Shown in pieces: positions 1 to 13,990 of a stretch of 64,000 bases of DNA. A model generated the notes under the pieces. That model did no database searches. It saw only the letters and a program-made list of their open reading frames with translations, and was not told the DNA's origin. A program made the translations under genes and the position numbers. Positions within the stretch are counted from its first letter, which is position 1, and every line of letters begins with the position of its first letter. The DNA lies in NCBI GenBank assembly GCA_964007475.1, contig OZ023273.1, positions 116,359,812 through 116,423,811 on the forward strand, written 5' to 3'. This DNA comes from Hybos culiciformis. Taxonomy: Eukaryota; Arthropoda; Insecta; Diptera; Hybotidae.

Positions 1-1173
1 AAAAACATAATTACATAAATTGAAAATTTACATATCATAGTTTTGAAAAAAAAAAATTAATAGATATATGTCCATTCAAGAATACCCGCTCAGTAGCGCC
101 TCTTAATTTTGATTTCATTAAAAATGTTTAATGAAGTATCGACGTTATTTTGTCTCTGAAACGTAAGAAAATGTAAGGTAAACGTTTATATGTTTAAAAT
201 GACAGCGGTATACTAAAATGGTGTGTCAATTGATTAACCTTACAAAACAGAAATACAACATAAATTATGATATTAACACAATTGAATGCCCATACAACTT
301 GCAGGAAAACAAAAATAATTTCTTTCAACTAGATTACATCTGGATTTTATAAATTTTTTAATATCTTGTTTATTTTATCAACAAAAAGAGTTCATTCACC
401 GGTACAAAAAAAAACTACTTACTATATAATATCAATCACAATATAAATAAATACCTACTATAAATTTACTCTAATTTAAAATGACAAATCATTTTACAAA
501 TAATTCCGTTTATTTTTTTGTAATTAATTTTATACTATTAAAACAAGTAGAAAAAAATTATTATCAATTTTTTTTTTCTATAATATCTAAACTTTCTGGC
601 GATATGATATTATCTTTTGAAATTGAGTACATTTTAACCACATCTCAATGTCAATTTTATAAATATACGGTTTACATTTCTACTTCATGGATTTAATAAT
701 AATAAAAAAAATAAAAAAACATAAAAAAGCTTTTTATTTATATATTTTCTAATTTAATTTTCAAGATTAATGTGATTGAAAAAGTATGACTTGTGATTTT
801 TTTTTTATTTAAAATAGTTATTATTCAAGTTACATACATTTAATATTATATGTACACTTTTTTTTTATGAAGTCTTTTTTTTTTTATATGTTTTTAAGAA
901 GAAGTTGCATTTAAAGGTAAATTAAAAGTATGAAACTTGATTAAATAAACATATAGGAAGCTTCATAATGAATAGAAGTATTTAATATGAAAGAATTTCT
1001 TTTTCAACAATTACATATATAAATATATATAAGAATGTGGCCCTCGGTAGCTGGGATAGAGCCAACATAATATTATTATTCTAAAGTAAATAGAATTGTA
1101 AAAAAAAGTTTGAGTGCACTTGAAATAAAATTATTAAAATCAACATTAAATAAATCTTTGCATTCATACAAAC
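1..1173. other. AT-rich sequence without a recognised gene
   Basis: This stretch is AT-rich with many homopolymer runs. It lies 3' of the ankyrin exon on the minus strand, so it is probably intron of that gene. I see no further ankyrin-repeat exon. The small open frame at 481-696 is low-complexity and has no family signature. Confidence 0.5.
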
Positions 1174-1284
1174 CTCATCTTTGCAATCCACATGAACTTT
1201 TCCACTGTCAAGAACTCGTCTCAGAGTTATATCATCACCTCGTAAAGCGGCCAGATGTAGTAAAATATCAGATGGTGTTTCTTT
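1174..1284 (-). CDS. ANKRD29: ANKRD29-like ankyrin-repeat protein, one internal exon
   Basis: This is a single 37-codon exon in phase 0 at both ends. On the minus strand it follows an acceptor TTTTTCAG at 1285-1292 and ends GAG before the donor GTTTGT. It encodes KETPSDILLHLAALRGDD followed by a stretch ending DSGKVHVDCKDE. This is one ankyrin helix pair and closely resembles the first repeat of vertebrate ANKRD29 as I recall it (KKETPL..A..AARRGN..LL.SGRVDVDCRD). Ankyrin repeats are protein-binding scaffolds, and the role of ANKRD29 is poorly known. The initiator exon and the later repeats are not visible here. They may lie to the left of the window, or the 5' exon may lie far to the right across the gene-poor region. 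Another ankyrin protein remains possible. Confidence 0.55.
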
Positions 1285-4200
1285 CTGAAAAATTTTAAAT
1301 ATCAATTTAAAAAATTTTCAGTAAAAGTAAAATTATTATGGTTATGTTTTAACAACTCAACAAGTTATAAAGCCAGTATATCTTGTCTGAGAAATAAAGG
1401 ACAATTATTCAAACTTTCTTATTCAAAGATCATTATTCTCAAACATACAACCAAAAATTATATGAGTACCTATAATTTATTTTTTACAGGGTTGAGGAAA
1501 ATATTTCTGTTTTGTTTAACTTTTGGTAAAGGAATCTAGTTAACGAGCTTGTTCATATTTGAGTGAAACCTCTTCATGTTGCATACTCTTTGTTCATGAA
1601 CATTTAATATTGCAATATAATATATTTAATATAATGTATACGGTTCGTTAAACATGTAGGTATACATAATTTAATTTGATTAAAGAACTTCAAAAAATTT
1701 ATAACTATCACTTTTTCAAAGAGTTTTAATTGATTTTTTTTTTTAATTGAAGAGAGATCATTAAATATTAAATACTTTTTTGAAATAATTAAACAAAAAT
1801 GTTATGAATTATAATGCATGTTTAGTCTATTTTCTAAATAAATGAAAAAACTGACTAAACGTTTTGACTTTCTGTGTGTCCATCTGTCTGTCGTACACTA
1901 AATGCTTCTAACTATTAAACTACTTGCTCCATTTTGATCGTTTATATGCCTCTCGTGCACTTTCAGCCAAACCAAAGTGTGAGATTCTCGGAGTTATGTG
2001 CTCTTCTCAATCGGGCACGGGTCGAAATTTATTTATATGAAATATATATTATTTGTGAGAAGATAAATGTCTATAAAAGGCAACTAAAAAAATTGAAAGG
2101 CTGGAAATGGATTTCCATGAAAATTGGTTTATGAGTACATGTAGATTGAATGTAGATTGAACGTAGATTGATGTATAGATTTGGAAAATATTTAAAATTG
2201 AAATGTTGAAAACGGGGGTCCATACTTCATTATGAAGTACTTTTCTAAATTTTTTATATGTACATGTGTTTATATGTACATAAAAAATTCGTAAAAAAAA
2301 TTATTATATGTTTTACGATTTTACTTTAATAATTTATTATACTTTTTAATATTATCTAATAACATTAATTTTTAATTTTATTTTTTTTGTTATTTCATTA
2401 AATAGTTATATTGTGTTCAATTAAAATTAAAATCGTTAAAAAAAACAGCGTAAACATTATTAAGACATCTTACAACGTACAAATAATTGAAGTAAAAGTG
2501 TAACAAATTTTTATTCGCATTAAAACTAATGGGGCCATTTACATTTTCTGCAATTGCAAAAAAAAAAACGAACTTCAACAATGAAAAATCTAATATTAAC
2601 TATAAGTACTTACAAATTTTTGAATGAATAACTAGAGATGATTATAACTATGTATACTATACATATATATATATATATATGTTCATATTTCGTAATATGA
2701 ATACATAATTAATAATTATTAATATATTCGAAATTTATAAACGTAATATTCTGTTTTAATTTTAACGCAAAAATAAAATAATATTATGCCATATTATGCG
2801 TATAAAAAATGTTTAAATTAATAGAATTAGCAAAACATTTTTCAATTTAATAATTAAAAAATTTCTAGCACGCGATTGTTCTAATATTTTAATTTATTTG
2901 ATTTTTTTTAAAATATAAAATTATAAAAGGTAAAGAAACTGTCCTTTTTATAGAAAGTGAAATAAAATGATTAATTCAGTGAAAAGAGTTTTGTTGGGGT
3001 TTCAAGGCTATGATTATAATATTATTTATTGTAGTATATTTATTTTTAAGTTCATTTGAACATTTACAATTTAATATTTTGTAGTCAAGAGTTTAGGTTG
3101 ATATTTGAATAAAAAAAAAATCTTATAAATTCTTTGTGTGACGTTATTTCATAAATACATGCTTAGTCTTCGGACCTTTCAGGACTATATCAACAGAAAT
3201 GACAATAACTGAACTAAGTAATCCAAATCGGAAGAAACTACTTAATTTATTCACTATACATTCAATCTAGAATGAATAGCGGTGACCCGGGGACGTCAAA
3301 TATTTTTTTTAATATAAATTGACAACGAAATTAATTTTCATTTTAATGTTTATAATATATTTAAATTTATATTAATTTAAGAATATATTTAAAAATAAAA
3401 CTATGCACCTGGCGAATATATAATTATAGGCCAACGACTTTACATAAAAAAAATTAACAAAGAATATTGAGCAACAAACATGAGCAAGGAATAAATTATC
3501 ATAAACTATAAGTACTATACACAATTACATTTTTAAAAATCCGTCAATTTTTAAAAATATTTATTGCTAATTAAAAGTTATCCAATTAAACAAAATTGTA
3601 TAAATCAAAACTTGTTATAATATAATTATTATTATTATATTCTCACCTTAAGTGACATAATCCTCTTAAAATCAGCTTTTTATTTACTTCAGCTTCACAT
3701 ATAATATTACATTTACAAAATTATGTATTATTTATTTTATGAATTATGAGTATTTTTACACCTTCATTTAGTTTTTTTTTTTTATTTTAATTGTTTTATT
3801 ATTTTAAGTTATGCATTGTTTATTTTTACGTTTCCAAAAGAAAACTGAAATATAAAGTATGTTGTTAAATAAATGTTTCACTTTAGAGAAATTTAAAATT
3901 TTTTTTTTAATCTAATTGACATTATATACGTATATAAATTTGTATTTGTATATATATGTCATCACGACACAATTTATTTAATATTTTTTTGAACTTAAAA
4001 TGGTTAATGAATAAATTGTATAAAATAATTTTATTATTATTTTTGTTTTTGATGATGAAACTATATTATAATTGCGTAATTTTTTTTTGTTTTAAAATTA
4101 AAATAGAATCCAGATGGTCGATTATATATAAAAATCTTTGAGAAGATCGTACGTTTTGGCTCTGAATTGATCATTGACAAAACTAAAAATTTTATTTTTG

Positions 4201-7200
4201 TTTGACATCACCCTTAAGACCCATTCTAATAGTTTAACACATAATAATGTTAGTAATATTAAGAAAATTAAATAAGAATCTAGAATTTTATAAATATTAT
4301 CTAGATAATGTAAAAATACTTAATTTCCAAAATTATCAAAATTTTTCATTATTATTATTTAATATGTAATTCTTGTAATCTTTTTTTTATTTATTTATTT
4401 TATAAAAATATTACTTCCCGCCAGAATTTAAAAAAAATAAATTTAATATGTAATATTTCTATTTTAACCTTGTAACATTTATTCCGAGTGAAATTTCACG
4501 ATCAACTGCCAGATATTTTGTTTTAAAAAAAAAAAATTTTTTTTATTTTTATTTTATTATTTTAATATATTTACAGAATGTTTATTATGCGACGAGAAAG
4601 TATATAGGTAATATTAATTTAAAATTTATAATTTATAATAAAACCTAAATAAAGAATACAGATAATTTTGATCTAAATAATCTCTGGTTTTTATGTACCT
4701 GGGAATTAAAAAATTCTTATATTATATTGTGCAAAAAAAAAAAATGTCAATGTGAGAATTTGTATGAATAAAGATTTTTATATCTTACTTATTATGTCAG
4801 CATGTGCCACATAAATAAAATTAAGAAAAAAAATTAAAAATTAGGAAGAATAAAAATAGAATATATTATTTTTGGAAAATTCTTTTTATATAAAAGTTAA
4901 GCTTTAGACAGGAAGTAAGTTAATGTCACATGTATAATTGCGTAGGTAAGTATAATAGGAAATAATTTTGGGGTAAAACATATTTTCTTTAAAAAAAAAA
5001 AAACTTCATTTCTTTATTTCTTATCATAACAACTAACTGACACAGGTGAATTTAAATTATTTTTAATAATGAAATGCAATTTAATTAATCGAAATCAATC
5101 ATCGATTTATTCAATTTTATTATCACCGGTTGAATAAAACTAATAAAAACTGATTTAAGCAATATGATATATGACATGTTAAACAATTTTTATTTCATAA
5201 AGTTTTCTATATTACTGTCCTGAGGGAAAGTGAAAGTTTATGTTAAAAAAAATGAAAACTTAAAGATGTTCGGTAGGTACAATATTTCTTGAATTTATGT
5301 CCCTTTATTATTTTTCAACGAAGTATACGAGTTCTGAAGATAATTTAAATTATTGAAAAGATTCAATATTTTATTTTTCTACTCTCAGAGAACTGGACTT
5401 GCATACATCATCGCTTCAAATATAAGCATTATCATTAAATCGAGTCCAACTGTAGTGGGTTTAATTCCTAAATTGAATTAATTTTATTTTATTATTGAAT
5501 GATATCAAAGTTTTATTTAGTGAATAAAACTTTTTTTAAATTGAGTAATTGAAAATATGGAGCAAATAATAAATAAATAGCATTATTTAAATAAATTAAG
5601 TCAAACACAAGATTTTTTTTAGAGAACATTTAGTATGCTAATGAAGAATGATGAAACAGTATACTGTTAATTTAATTAGATATAATAATAAAATTCGACT
5701 GTCTGCAAGAAAAAGTAATTAACTGAAATTTATTTTGCATAAATTTGTATTATTTGCAATTTTTTTTCAGCTTTTTATCACAAATTTAAATAATTTGAGA
5801 AATTTAAAATATGTCTAGTGGCCTATCTAATATTAATTTTGTATTTTTTATTAAGTGCTATATTGTCTTACAACTTTAGGAAACTGGAGCTTTCTGGAGT
5901 TATATAAACATGTGTAGTAGACCGTTTTTCATAATTTATATAAATATATTATTTAGTATCATATATAAAAACAATCTTGTGTAAAAAATTCTATCTTTTA
6001 GATCTAACTATAATAGAACTCAGGATAAAATGAAACACAATTTCAACAACAGCTCGACTTCTTGTAATGTATTTAATTTAATTTATCAGAATATCGTTAA
6101 TAAAATTTTCTTTCTTTTCATGAGTTTTAAAAGAGTTTTTATTGTTTTCTTCCGCAACACAAACGATATTTTAATATCACTTTAATAATAAAAAGAACAC
6201 GATCTTGAATTACAAGAAATTTTAAACTAGTTATAATTTTTCTGAATTTATAATTTAAATTACAGATATTGATAATGATCTTCAGCTGAGAAAAATAAAG
6301 CAAAACAAAACATAACTTGATATTATGTATTTTTTAAATACTGATATGGAATAATATGTAATATGCTCTTAATAATATTCTTCAAATTTACACCTGTAAA
6401 TAATTACCATTTTTAATTAAGTTTTGTGTGAATTAATTAATTCTTTTTTATTTTGATTTGAAATTACTTATAGGACAAAATATTAATTATATTTTAATAA
6501 TTTTTAAAATGATTTTTGTAACGAATTTAGTTTATTTTATTTTTTTTAGAAAAGAACACTTTAAAATTTTTAGTAATCAATAGTAAATTAATATCCTGTA
6601 GTTAAACAACCATTTATTGAAGCTAATATAAAAAATCACAGTGGTATATACACATATCGTGTAACATTTTTATTACGTGACGTGTTTTCTTCTACCCACT
6701 ATTTATGATATGAATAACGCTATATACTGATCTAGAATGAAAGAAAAATAATTTTGGTTCAACATTTACAAAGGAGCTTTATCATCTAGCTAAAGTACCA
6801 TCGAATGGGAATTCTCAACTGAAATATTTATATGAGAATTATCCCATCGAGCTGGAATGCCACCCAAGCGTAATTTACAGGATATTGTCTTGTTTTGCAG
6901 GATATTGTGTTATTTGCTATTGATTAACTTTTAAATAAATAATTTGCATATAATATCGTATATAATATGCAATATTTACTATAACGTAACTAATTCATAT
7001 TAAAACTGACTATAAAAAAAATATCTATAGAAAAAAAAATCATACAAAATAATTAATTTTGCATTTTATAAGTTGTTTGTCAGAATACCGAAGATTTGTA
7101 GAATGTAAAATGCTATAGAATAAAAAAAAATCTTTATACAATAAATCACAGAAAAGTCAAACGATCCTTTATTTTTAAATATAAGATCGCACGATTTTTT

Positions 7201-10200
7201 ATTTTATTAAATTATTTTTCACCTAATTCAATTATCCAAAACAACTACAAAATACAATATTTTTATTATTTATATATATAATATATATAATATTTATACG
7301 GTATATTTAAATACAATATAAAATATAAAAATGTTAAATTTAATTTTTTGTTAAATCTTTAAAATATTTTATGAAACCACCGTTAATAGTTATTCTAAAA
7401 AAAAAATTAAAAAGTTAGGTATATATAAATTTTCATTTTAATACAACCGATCACGGTAATAACTAAAAATACTCTGCAACATAATTTTTATATTTTTCAA
7501 ACCACAAATTTAACATAATCAAAAACATAAAAAAGAGAAAAAATATTTATACACTTTACTGGGGTCATTAAAAAATAAAGTATTTTTTTTATTTTTTATA
7601 TATATTTAGTATGCTATTTAGTATATATGAAGTATGATTTTTGTCAATTGTCCGTTGACGACCGTCACAAGTTACATAGTCCTACATAAGGGTTGCCGAA
7701 ATTAGAAATGAAGATGATTCAAATCAACCTTAAAAGTATCTCATATATATATTTACATTAACGAGACTTCTATACATATATAAAGATAACATTATGTCTA
7801 TGATAACTTACTCAGTAAGTTTTTATTTAGAGCTATCGTGACTATTAAGAAATGGATATCACCTTTCTATATTTATTGTCTATTTTTTTTTTAATTTCGA
7901 AAAGTTTTTAATTGATTTTGTGATGATATTGTAACACATTGATATTATTAAAAAAAAATTAAATAAGTTACAAAAAATTGCATAAATAATGTTTCTATAT
8001 ATATAAAAAAAAAAAATTCAAAACCTAATAAATTAATGACCACCACACATAATTACTTTTCAGGAGAATTTTTATTCAATTTTATTTATTTTATCATAAT
8101 AATGCATGAAATATAAAAGGTGTACATGTACATCATAGAAGAGATTTACTTTAAAGTCTGATGTAACGATTATTGCATTCTAGTACATTTTCACAATGCC
8201 ACTGTTTTATTTTGTTTTAGCGCTATTTCCTCTTTATAATTATTTTTTTTTTTCGATTTTTTTATTATGATAATAAAAAAAACAATTTTTATCCCCATAG
8301 TTTTTGGTCTGATTTAACATAAAAAAAAAAAAATATTTATTATATTCTTTAAAGAAAAAAAAAATGTAATTATTATTTCTCCAAGCACATTTTTAACGTT
8401 AGGAAATCATAAAAAAAAAAAAAGTTTTTCACAAAAACATAGGGAGACGAAAAATAAAAAAAAGAAAACTAATGATACAATTTCACATTATGCTTTAAAA
8501 ATAAGCGCATTAAAGATAAAATTTGATACTTTATCTTATGGTTTTATATATTATACGTATAGTCGGCATGTTTGATGCAACTCTTTTTTTTTTTTGTTAG
8601 ATAATATGAACTTCATAATAAAAATAATAGAAAAGATACATGATGTACTTGAATGTGATAATTGTTCAGAAACAAAAAAAAAATTATTGATAAAAAAAAT
8701 TAAATAAATTATAACCATAATTAGGGTGAGATAAAAAAAAAATTATTTTTATTTTAAGATAGTTGTCTAAAATAGTTTTTATAGTCAAATCAGTGTTCTA
8801 TTTATTTTAGAAAATACTATAAAAATAACTTTTTCGCCAAACTGAAATATGTTGATATTTTTTTCATACTTTTGACATATTATATACCTACTGTATATAA
8901 ATGCATTTTTTTTTACAACATTTTTTGCATTCAATGCTTTTGGAAGATAAAATTATGCTATCTTCGCTTTAGATTAGAGAAACTTATCTTGAAGCCACAA
9001 ATTTTATTGCTTAAAACTATAAAAATTACATAAATCGAAATTATAAAAAAATGTGTACTAAACTAATTACATTTTGGCAACCAAGAGGTAAGAAATTTGA
9101 GAATTAATTCCAATCTTTTTATTTCGAACCATTCCAAAATATTTACTGTCTTCTTAAGCTTGCACTGATTTCAATTTTTATGTTTATTATTTTCATAATT
9201 TTCTTGATATATAATTTTTCAATGATGTACAATTTTCTTTTTGTGGTTAATTTTTTATTTTTATTCATTGCTATATGTAAACAGTAAACACAGGAGGTGT
9301 TTAAAAGTAAATCAAATATGAATTTTTAATATAATATTTAGATATTTAAACAGGTGATGCATAAAAAAAAAATTTATTTATATACAAAAATGTACATAGA
9401 ATAATAAATTTATGTTACACTTCAATTGAAAATAGTTTTAGATTTCATTACAATAATGAGTAGTTTATAAAATAGATTAAATTACTTAACATTATAAAAG
9501 AATGTTCAACGATTTTCTTGAATAACGTCAAGTAATTTAGTTTTAAAACAATTTTTTTTTGTTTTCTATGAAATTTAAGAAGGATTTCATAAAAAAACAT
9601 GTCATTATCATATGATTTTTACATAGTAATAAAATATTCCACATAAAACCTCTTAAGTATCAAAAAAAATAAAATATGTTTGCTACTACAATTCAAAAGC
9701 TTAAATTTAATTGCTTTTAAAATTATTTTCAACAAAAAAGTTCTGAATCTTTTTTAAAGATTTCAAATTGAACTATAAAGTATCATCCCATAATATTATT
9801 AAGTAGATGAAATATAATTGTTTGCATTATCATCAGAAAATAAGGAAATAATGTGCCCTACCATATTGTTCTCTAAAATGTACCTTAACAAATGAAAATT
9901 AATTTATTCTCCTCGAAATTAATATTCTACTTAGTAAGTATATATTCAAGTCAAAGCATTTTACTTAAAAATAAAATAAATGTTTTTTATTTATTTTTAT
10001 TTTTTATCAATATTGTATAGATTCTAGTATTGATTTTTTGAAAATAGTTAAAAATAATCTCTTAAATTTATTTAATATAAAATATAATATATATAATATA
10101 ATGTAGGAAATTTTACATATATTATATATTATAAATATATATCTATTTATAATAATCTTATGTTCGTAAAAAATATAAAATACATAATGAATATACATAA

Positions 10201-11450
10201 TAAAAATAAACAAATCAATATGATGTGTGTATATTTTGGAAAAACAAAAATATGTATGTACTATACATAGTGTAGGTAGTATGATATTGTACATGTATAC
10301 ATATTTTTTAAAACAGATTCTATATAAAATATTAACCAATTTAGTTAAAGCTCCAATTCTAAATTACATAATAATAAAATATTTTAAATAAATCTTATAA
10401 TATTTTGATTTTTTACCAAAATTTAAAGCTAAATATATTTTAGTTGAAATTGATTAAATTCGAAATTGTATTCATTATGTTATGTATTTTTAGGAAATTT
10501 TTGTTAATAATTTTAAACATTTTTTTTTTTTATTTTGTTTAACATTTGAATTCAATTATAATTTTGATTACATTTTGTAACGCACTTTATAATTATTTAT
10601 ATGTAAGTATTTAAATTTTAAATATTAAATTTTTTTATATCAATTTTATGTTATATTAAAATTTCTTCTTTTTTCTTTAATATTTTGTAAATAATAAACA
10701 AACACCGTGACTGCATAATGAAAATATTTTTTTTTTGAAATTTATTTTGACTTTTCATTAGCTTAAAGCTTTTTCGCGCAAGTCAATTGAGAACAACAGT
10801 AGAAAAAAAAACAGTGATGTATTTTATTAAAAGTCGATGACTAGGCAACAGGTTATTATATATGAGCAAAAAGGACTTTTTATTTAAAGAAAAAAAAAAT
10901 TTAATTTAATAATTTTTAACAGATTTTTTTTATTTCGCATATTTTTATTTCTGTATTTTATGCATATTTATGCATATATTATTATACTTATGCAGAGCTT
11001 TTTTTGTAAAGAAAAAGGCTGCGGAACTCAACATAATTCTAGGTATTTTTTTCTGAGTTCGTAGTATTCCAAAATTGACAGCTACTGCCATCATGATAGA
11101 TACTTCTTTTCTAATTTCATAAAAAAAAAATATATATAAAAAATATTTAAAATTTAAAAAGGTAGCGGAACTGAGGAATTTCGATCTCACAAAAGCTTTT
11201 AAAACTTTTAAAATAACAACAGATCCATATAATTTCACTAAAAAAAAAATTCAATAAAATCATTTTTTTCTCATAATTTCAATAAATTTTTTTTCGTGAT
11301 TTCCAAGTTTGAAATTTTTTTTCGAAGATATTTTGCCCGCTTATAAAATTTTCACCAAAAATTTTTTTTGTTTTATTTTTTATAATCAACTTCGTGTGAA
11401 TAAAAATTCACCACCTTTTATGACAACTCTTTTGTAACTAACTTCATATG
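1285..11450. other. 10-kb gene-poor AT-rich interval
   Basis: No exon with a conserved family signature was found on either strand. Open frames such as those at 10007-10339 (-) and 10945-11238 (-) have low-complexity compositions (I, Y, K, F, N) and look like chance. The interval holds a (AT)n tract near 2660-2680, a short tandem run of TGTAGATTGAA near 2140-2172, a possible diverged dispersed repeat near 1860-2240, and an imperfect hairpin at 6797-6855. It could be the 5' intron of the ankyrin gene. Confidence 0.5.
6797..6855. other. Imperfect hairpin, possible small-RNA precursor
   Basis: The arms around AATGGGAATTCTCA and TGAGAATTATCCCATC pair over about 20 positions with small bulges, around a loop of about 15 bases. 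Size and shape are compatible with a pre-miRNA. I recognise no known insect miRNA seed. AT-rich DNA produces many chance hairpins. Confidence 0.2.
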
Positions 11451-11504
11451 GCTTTTTTCTGTCTCTTTCTTTTTCTTTTACCTTTATAAAACTTCCGCAA
11501 AGAA
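11451..11504 (+). promoter_or_regulatory. RpS21 promoter / 5' oligopyrimidine region and proposed non-coding first exon
   Basis: A long pyrimidine run (11453-11485, mostly T and C) lies about 140-175 bases upstream of the RpS21 start. Ribosomal protein transcripts usually begin in such a 5'-TOP tract, which couples translation to TOR signalling. A donor-like GTATTG at 11505 and an acceptor TTTTTTAG at 11603-11610 suggest a short intron in the 5' UTR. The exact transcription start is inferred. Confidence 0.45.
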
Positions 11505-11626
11505 GTATTGTTTTTTTAATAAAATTAAAAAAAAAAAAAGTAAAAATTAATAAAATTAATTTAAAAATTTATAATTTAACTAAAATTAATTTTTTGCTTT
11601 TCTTTTTTAGATTAAAATAAAGAAAA

Positions 11627-12436
11627 ATGGAAAACGACGCCGGTGAAATTGTTGATTTATATTGCCCACGAAAATGGTAAAATTTATTTTCCATTTCCAC
11701 GTGTTTTTTTTTTTCTTTTAAGAATTTCGCATGTAGTCAATAGCCATGTCCAGTTCATTTCTTAATTCTTCAGTCCAATCCTAGAATCAAGAAAAAGCAA
11801 AAACAACCGACCAAACTAAGTCACTAATCAATTTTGGTCTTGGGGAAAGAATGAAGATTCAAATTTGCTGTTGTGGAACATTTAAATAAAATATTTGCAA
11901 ATTTTAACTAAATTAATATTAATATTTAATATTACAAATTAGAAAATCGTACCCTATACTGACTGGTTTCACATTAATCATTCAAGCAGACATCTTCTCT
12001 ATTATGTTTTCTTTCCAAAAACTCTTAGTCAAATTTATGAGAGTTCAAGCCTACCTATTATTGTATCGATAAAAAATTTTAAATCTTTACAACAAACAGA
12101 ATTATGATTAAACTTAATTTTAACAATAAATGCTCTTACATTGAAATATTTCATTTTTTTGCATTGACAGCTCAGCAAGTAATAGAATTATTCACGCTAA
12201 AGATCATGCATCAGTTCAATTAAATATTGCTGATGTTGATCCAGAAACCGGCAGAATGACTGGCGGATCCAAAATTTATGCAATTTGTGGAGCTATTCGA
12301 AGAATGGGTGAATCAGATGATTGCATTGTACGTTTAGCGAAAAAAGATGGAATAATTACTAAGTACGAGGAAAATTATATTTTCTAATAATTAAAAATTA
12401 ATATAATCGATTTATTTTTATTTTAGGAACTTCTAA
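11627..12436 (+). CDS. RpS21: 40S ribosomal protein S21 (eS21)
   Basis: There are three coding exons: 11627-11676, 12171-12362 and 12427-12436. They join to 83 codons plus stop, the same length as other insect RpS21. The protein starts [20 protein letters not shown], contains [20 protein letters not shown] and [20 protein letters not shown], and ends GIITKNF. It is a small-subunit protein on the solvent side of the 40S, needed for late 18S rRNA maturation. The last exon carries only the end of a split codon plus AAC TTC TAA, an easy exon to miss. The start follows a probable 5' UTR intron. Two AATAAA signals follow at 12494 and 12506. Identification is essentially certain. Confidence 0.97.
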
Positions 12437-12493
12437 ATGAATTAAAAGATGTGTTATTTTTTAATTTAAATCAAATTTGTGAATTGATTTTGA

Positions 12494-12511
12494 AATAAAT
12501 CTGGAAATAAA
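12494..12511 (+). terminator. RpS21 polyadenylation signals
   Basis: Two AATAAA hexamers (12494-12499, 12506-12511) lie 58-75 bases after the RpS21 stop, a normal distance for a 3' UTR. Confidence 0.6.
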
Positions 12512-13212
12512 ATTATTCTGAAGAACTTTAATGTGTTTTAATAGAAAATGATACATTTGAGAATTATTTTTGAGTCGATATTTACTAAAAATGTTGTTTC
12601 ATAATCAAGTTATGACATAATAGTAATAACGGAAATAATTAGGAAAAATGTAATGTAACATCATTATTTTATTGATTTGCATCCAACTAAAATAAACTTT
12701 AAAATGAAGATTTTCGATAATATAATAAAATATTTTTTTCATCCATGGAATCAATCTGAATCAAATAATCACATTCCTTCATAATAAAATATTAAACAAA
12801 GTTAAAATATACCTAAATTATTATTATTTAGGAGTGATTCTCTTAAAAAATAAAGCCGTTTTTATCGAAAAAGTAAAAAATAGTTTACTATATATTGACT
12901 TTAATTTTTTATCTATTGCTTCAGATATTAAGTCTAGATAATTTGCTAATTACTTTCTTTAAAATCCCAATTATTGATTTTTGTTTCCATTGATTTAAAT
13001 TTCCTCCAACTCCATCGAACTATTGATTCCGAAAAATATTTGTTTTCATTCTCAAAAAAATACAATCAATATTTAAATAGTATAGTATTTAAAATTTTAT
13101 TATAAATTTGATACACATTTACATCATTATGTACTTAAATACTAAATTTTTAAAAATTAAAATTATCACCAATAAAAAATAAAATACTGCTTAAGTGATT
13201 AGCAAAAAAAAC
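12512..13212. other. Convergent intergenic spacer
   Basis: AT-rich spacer between the 3' ends of RpS21 (+) and MOSMO (-). A TTTATT on the plus strand near 13095 could be the minus-strand poly(A) signal of MOSMO. No other feature was recognised. Confidence 0.45.
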
Positions 13213-13928
13213 TTAAAAATGAGGTAAACAAACTTTTCCAGCAAACAGTTCTGAAACAACTGTAATCCATAGTGCTAACACAAAAATAATATATGAGATT
13301 CCAATTTTGTAAGTATTTGGAAGTTGATAACTCTGGCCACCTATTTCATTAGCATGAAATCCTAACGGGAAGATAACTGCAGCTAAGCAAAACAAAACCA
13401 TCGCTACAAAACCAACCCATCTGGCATAAGGAATTACATTTCGGTCCCAAAATGAACTGAATAATAAAATCACGGTAGTTGTGATGCATATACATCCGAT
13501 AAAAATACAAATCAACGCTAATAACCACTCTAAAGAAAAATTGAGTTTATTATTTAGGCCTTTAGGGAGTACATTTAAAAATTAAATTTACCAAATTGAA
13601 GTTCAGGCGTAAAACATTGCTGTGGACGATTATATAAGCTGACACATGACCACATTAAACCCAATCGCTGTTCACCTAAAAGATAAATGATCAATAAATA
13701 TTGTTCTCCTACCGTTAATGTTAATGTTAATGACACTTACCAGCCTCTTCAGTTACAATCCAATCAGGCATTGCAAGCTAAAAGAAAAAAATCAAAGGAA
13801 AATTATTCATCGATTTCCAAAAATAGATGAACCTGAAATGAATAATGAAGTAGATAACCCACCGATAATATAGCTGCCAAATCAGCAATACAAAATAATG
13901 TTGCACTTATTATTTCCAATTTCTGCAT
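13213..13928 (-). CDS. MOSMO: MOSMO (modulator of Smoothened, Atthog) orthologue, four-pass membrane protein
   Basis: Four exons on the minus strand: 13863-13928, 13741-13777, 13592-13675 and 13213-13529. All have GT-AG junctions and consistent phases, giving 167 aa, the same length as vertebrate MOSMO. The N-terminus is MQKLEIISATLFCIADLAAI, then PDWIVTEEAGEQRLGLMWSC. The C-terminal part holds YARWVGFVAMVLFCLAAVIF, GFHANEIGGQSYQLPN and LFAGKVCLP, all diagnostic. Four hydrophobic segments give a claudin-like topology. In vertebrates MOSMO acts with MEGF8 and MGRN1 to remove Smoothened from the surface and damp Hedgehog signalling. The same role here is inference from homology. It converges on RpS21, and its 5' end faces TRMT6. 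Confidence 0.93.
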
Positions 13929-13990
13929 ATTAACATAATTTTTATTGCTTTGAAAATTTAATAACACTAATTCTTAAATAATAAATATAA

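Noticed and set aside
10007..10339. 110-codon minus-strand ORF
   Set aside because: It is composed almost only of I, Y, F, K, N, H and L from AT-rich DNA, with no domain, splice context or start context.
10945..11238. 97-codon minus-strand ORF
   Set aside because: It has no recognisable domain, low-complexity parts, and overlaps the likely upstream flank of RpS21.
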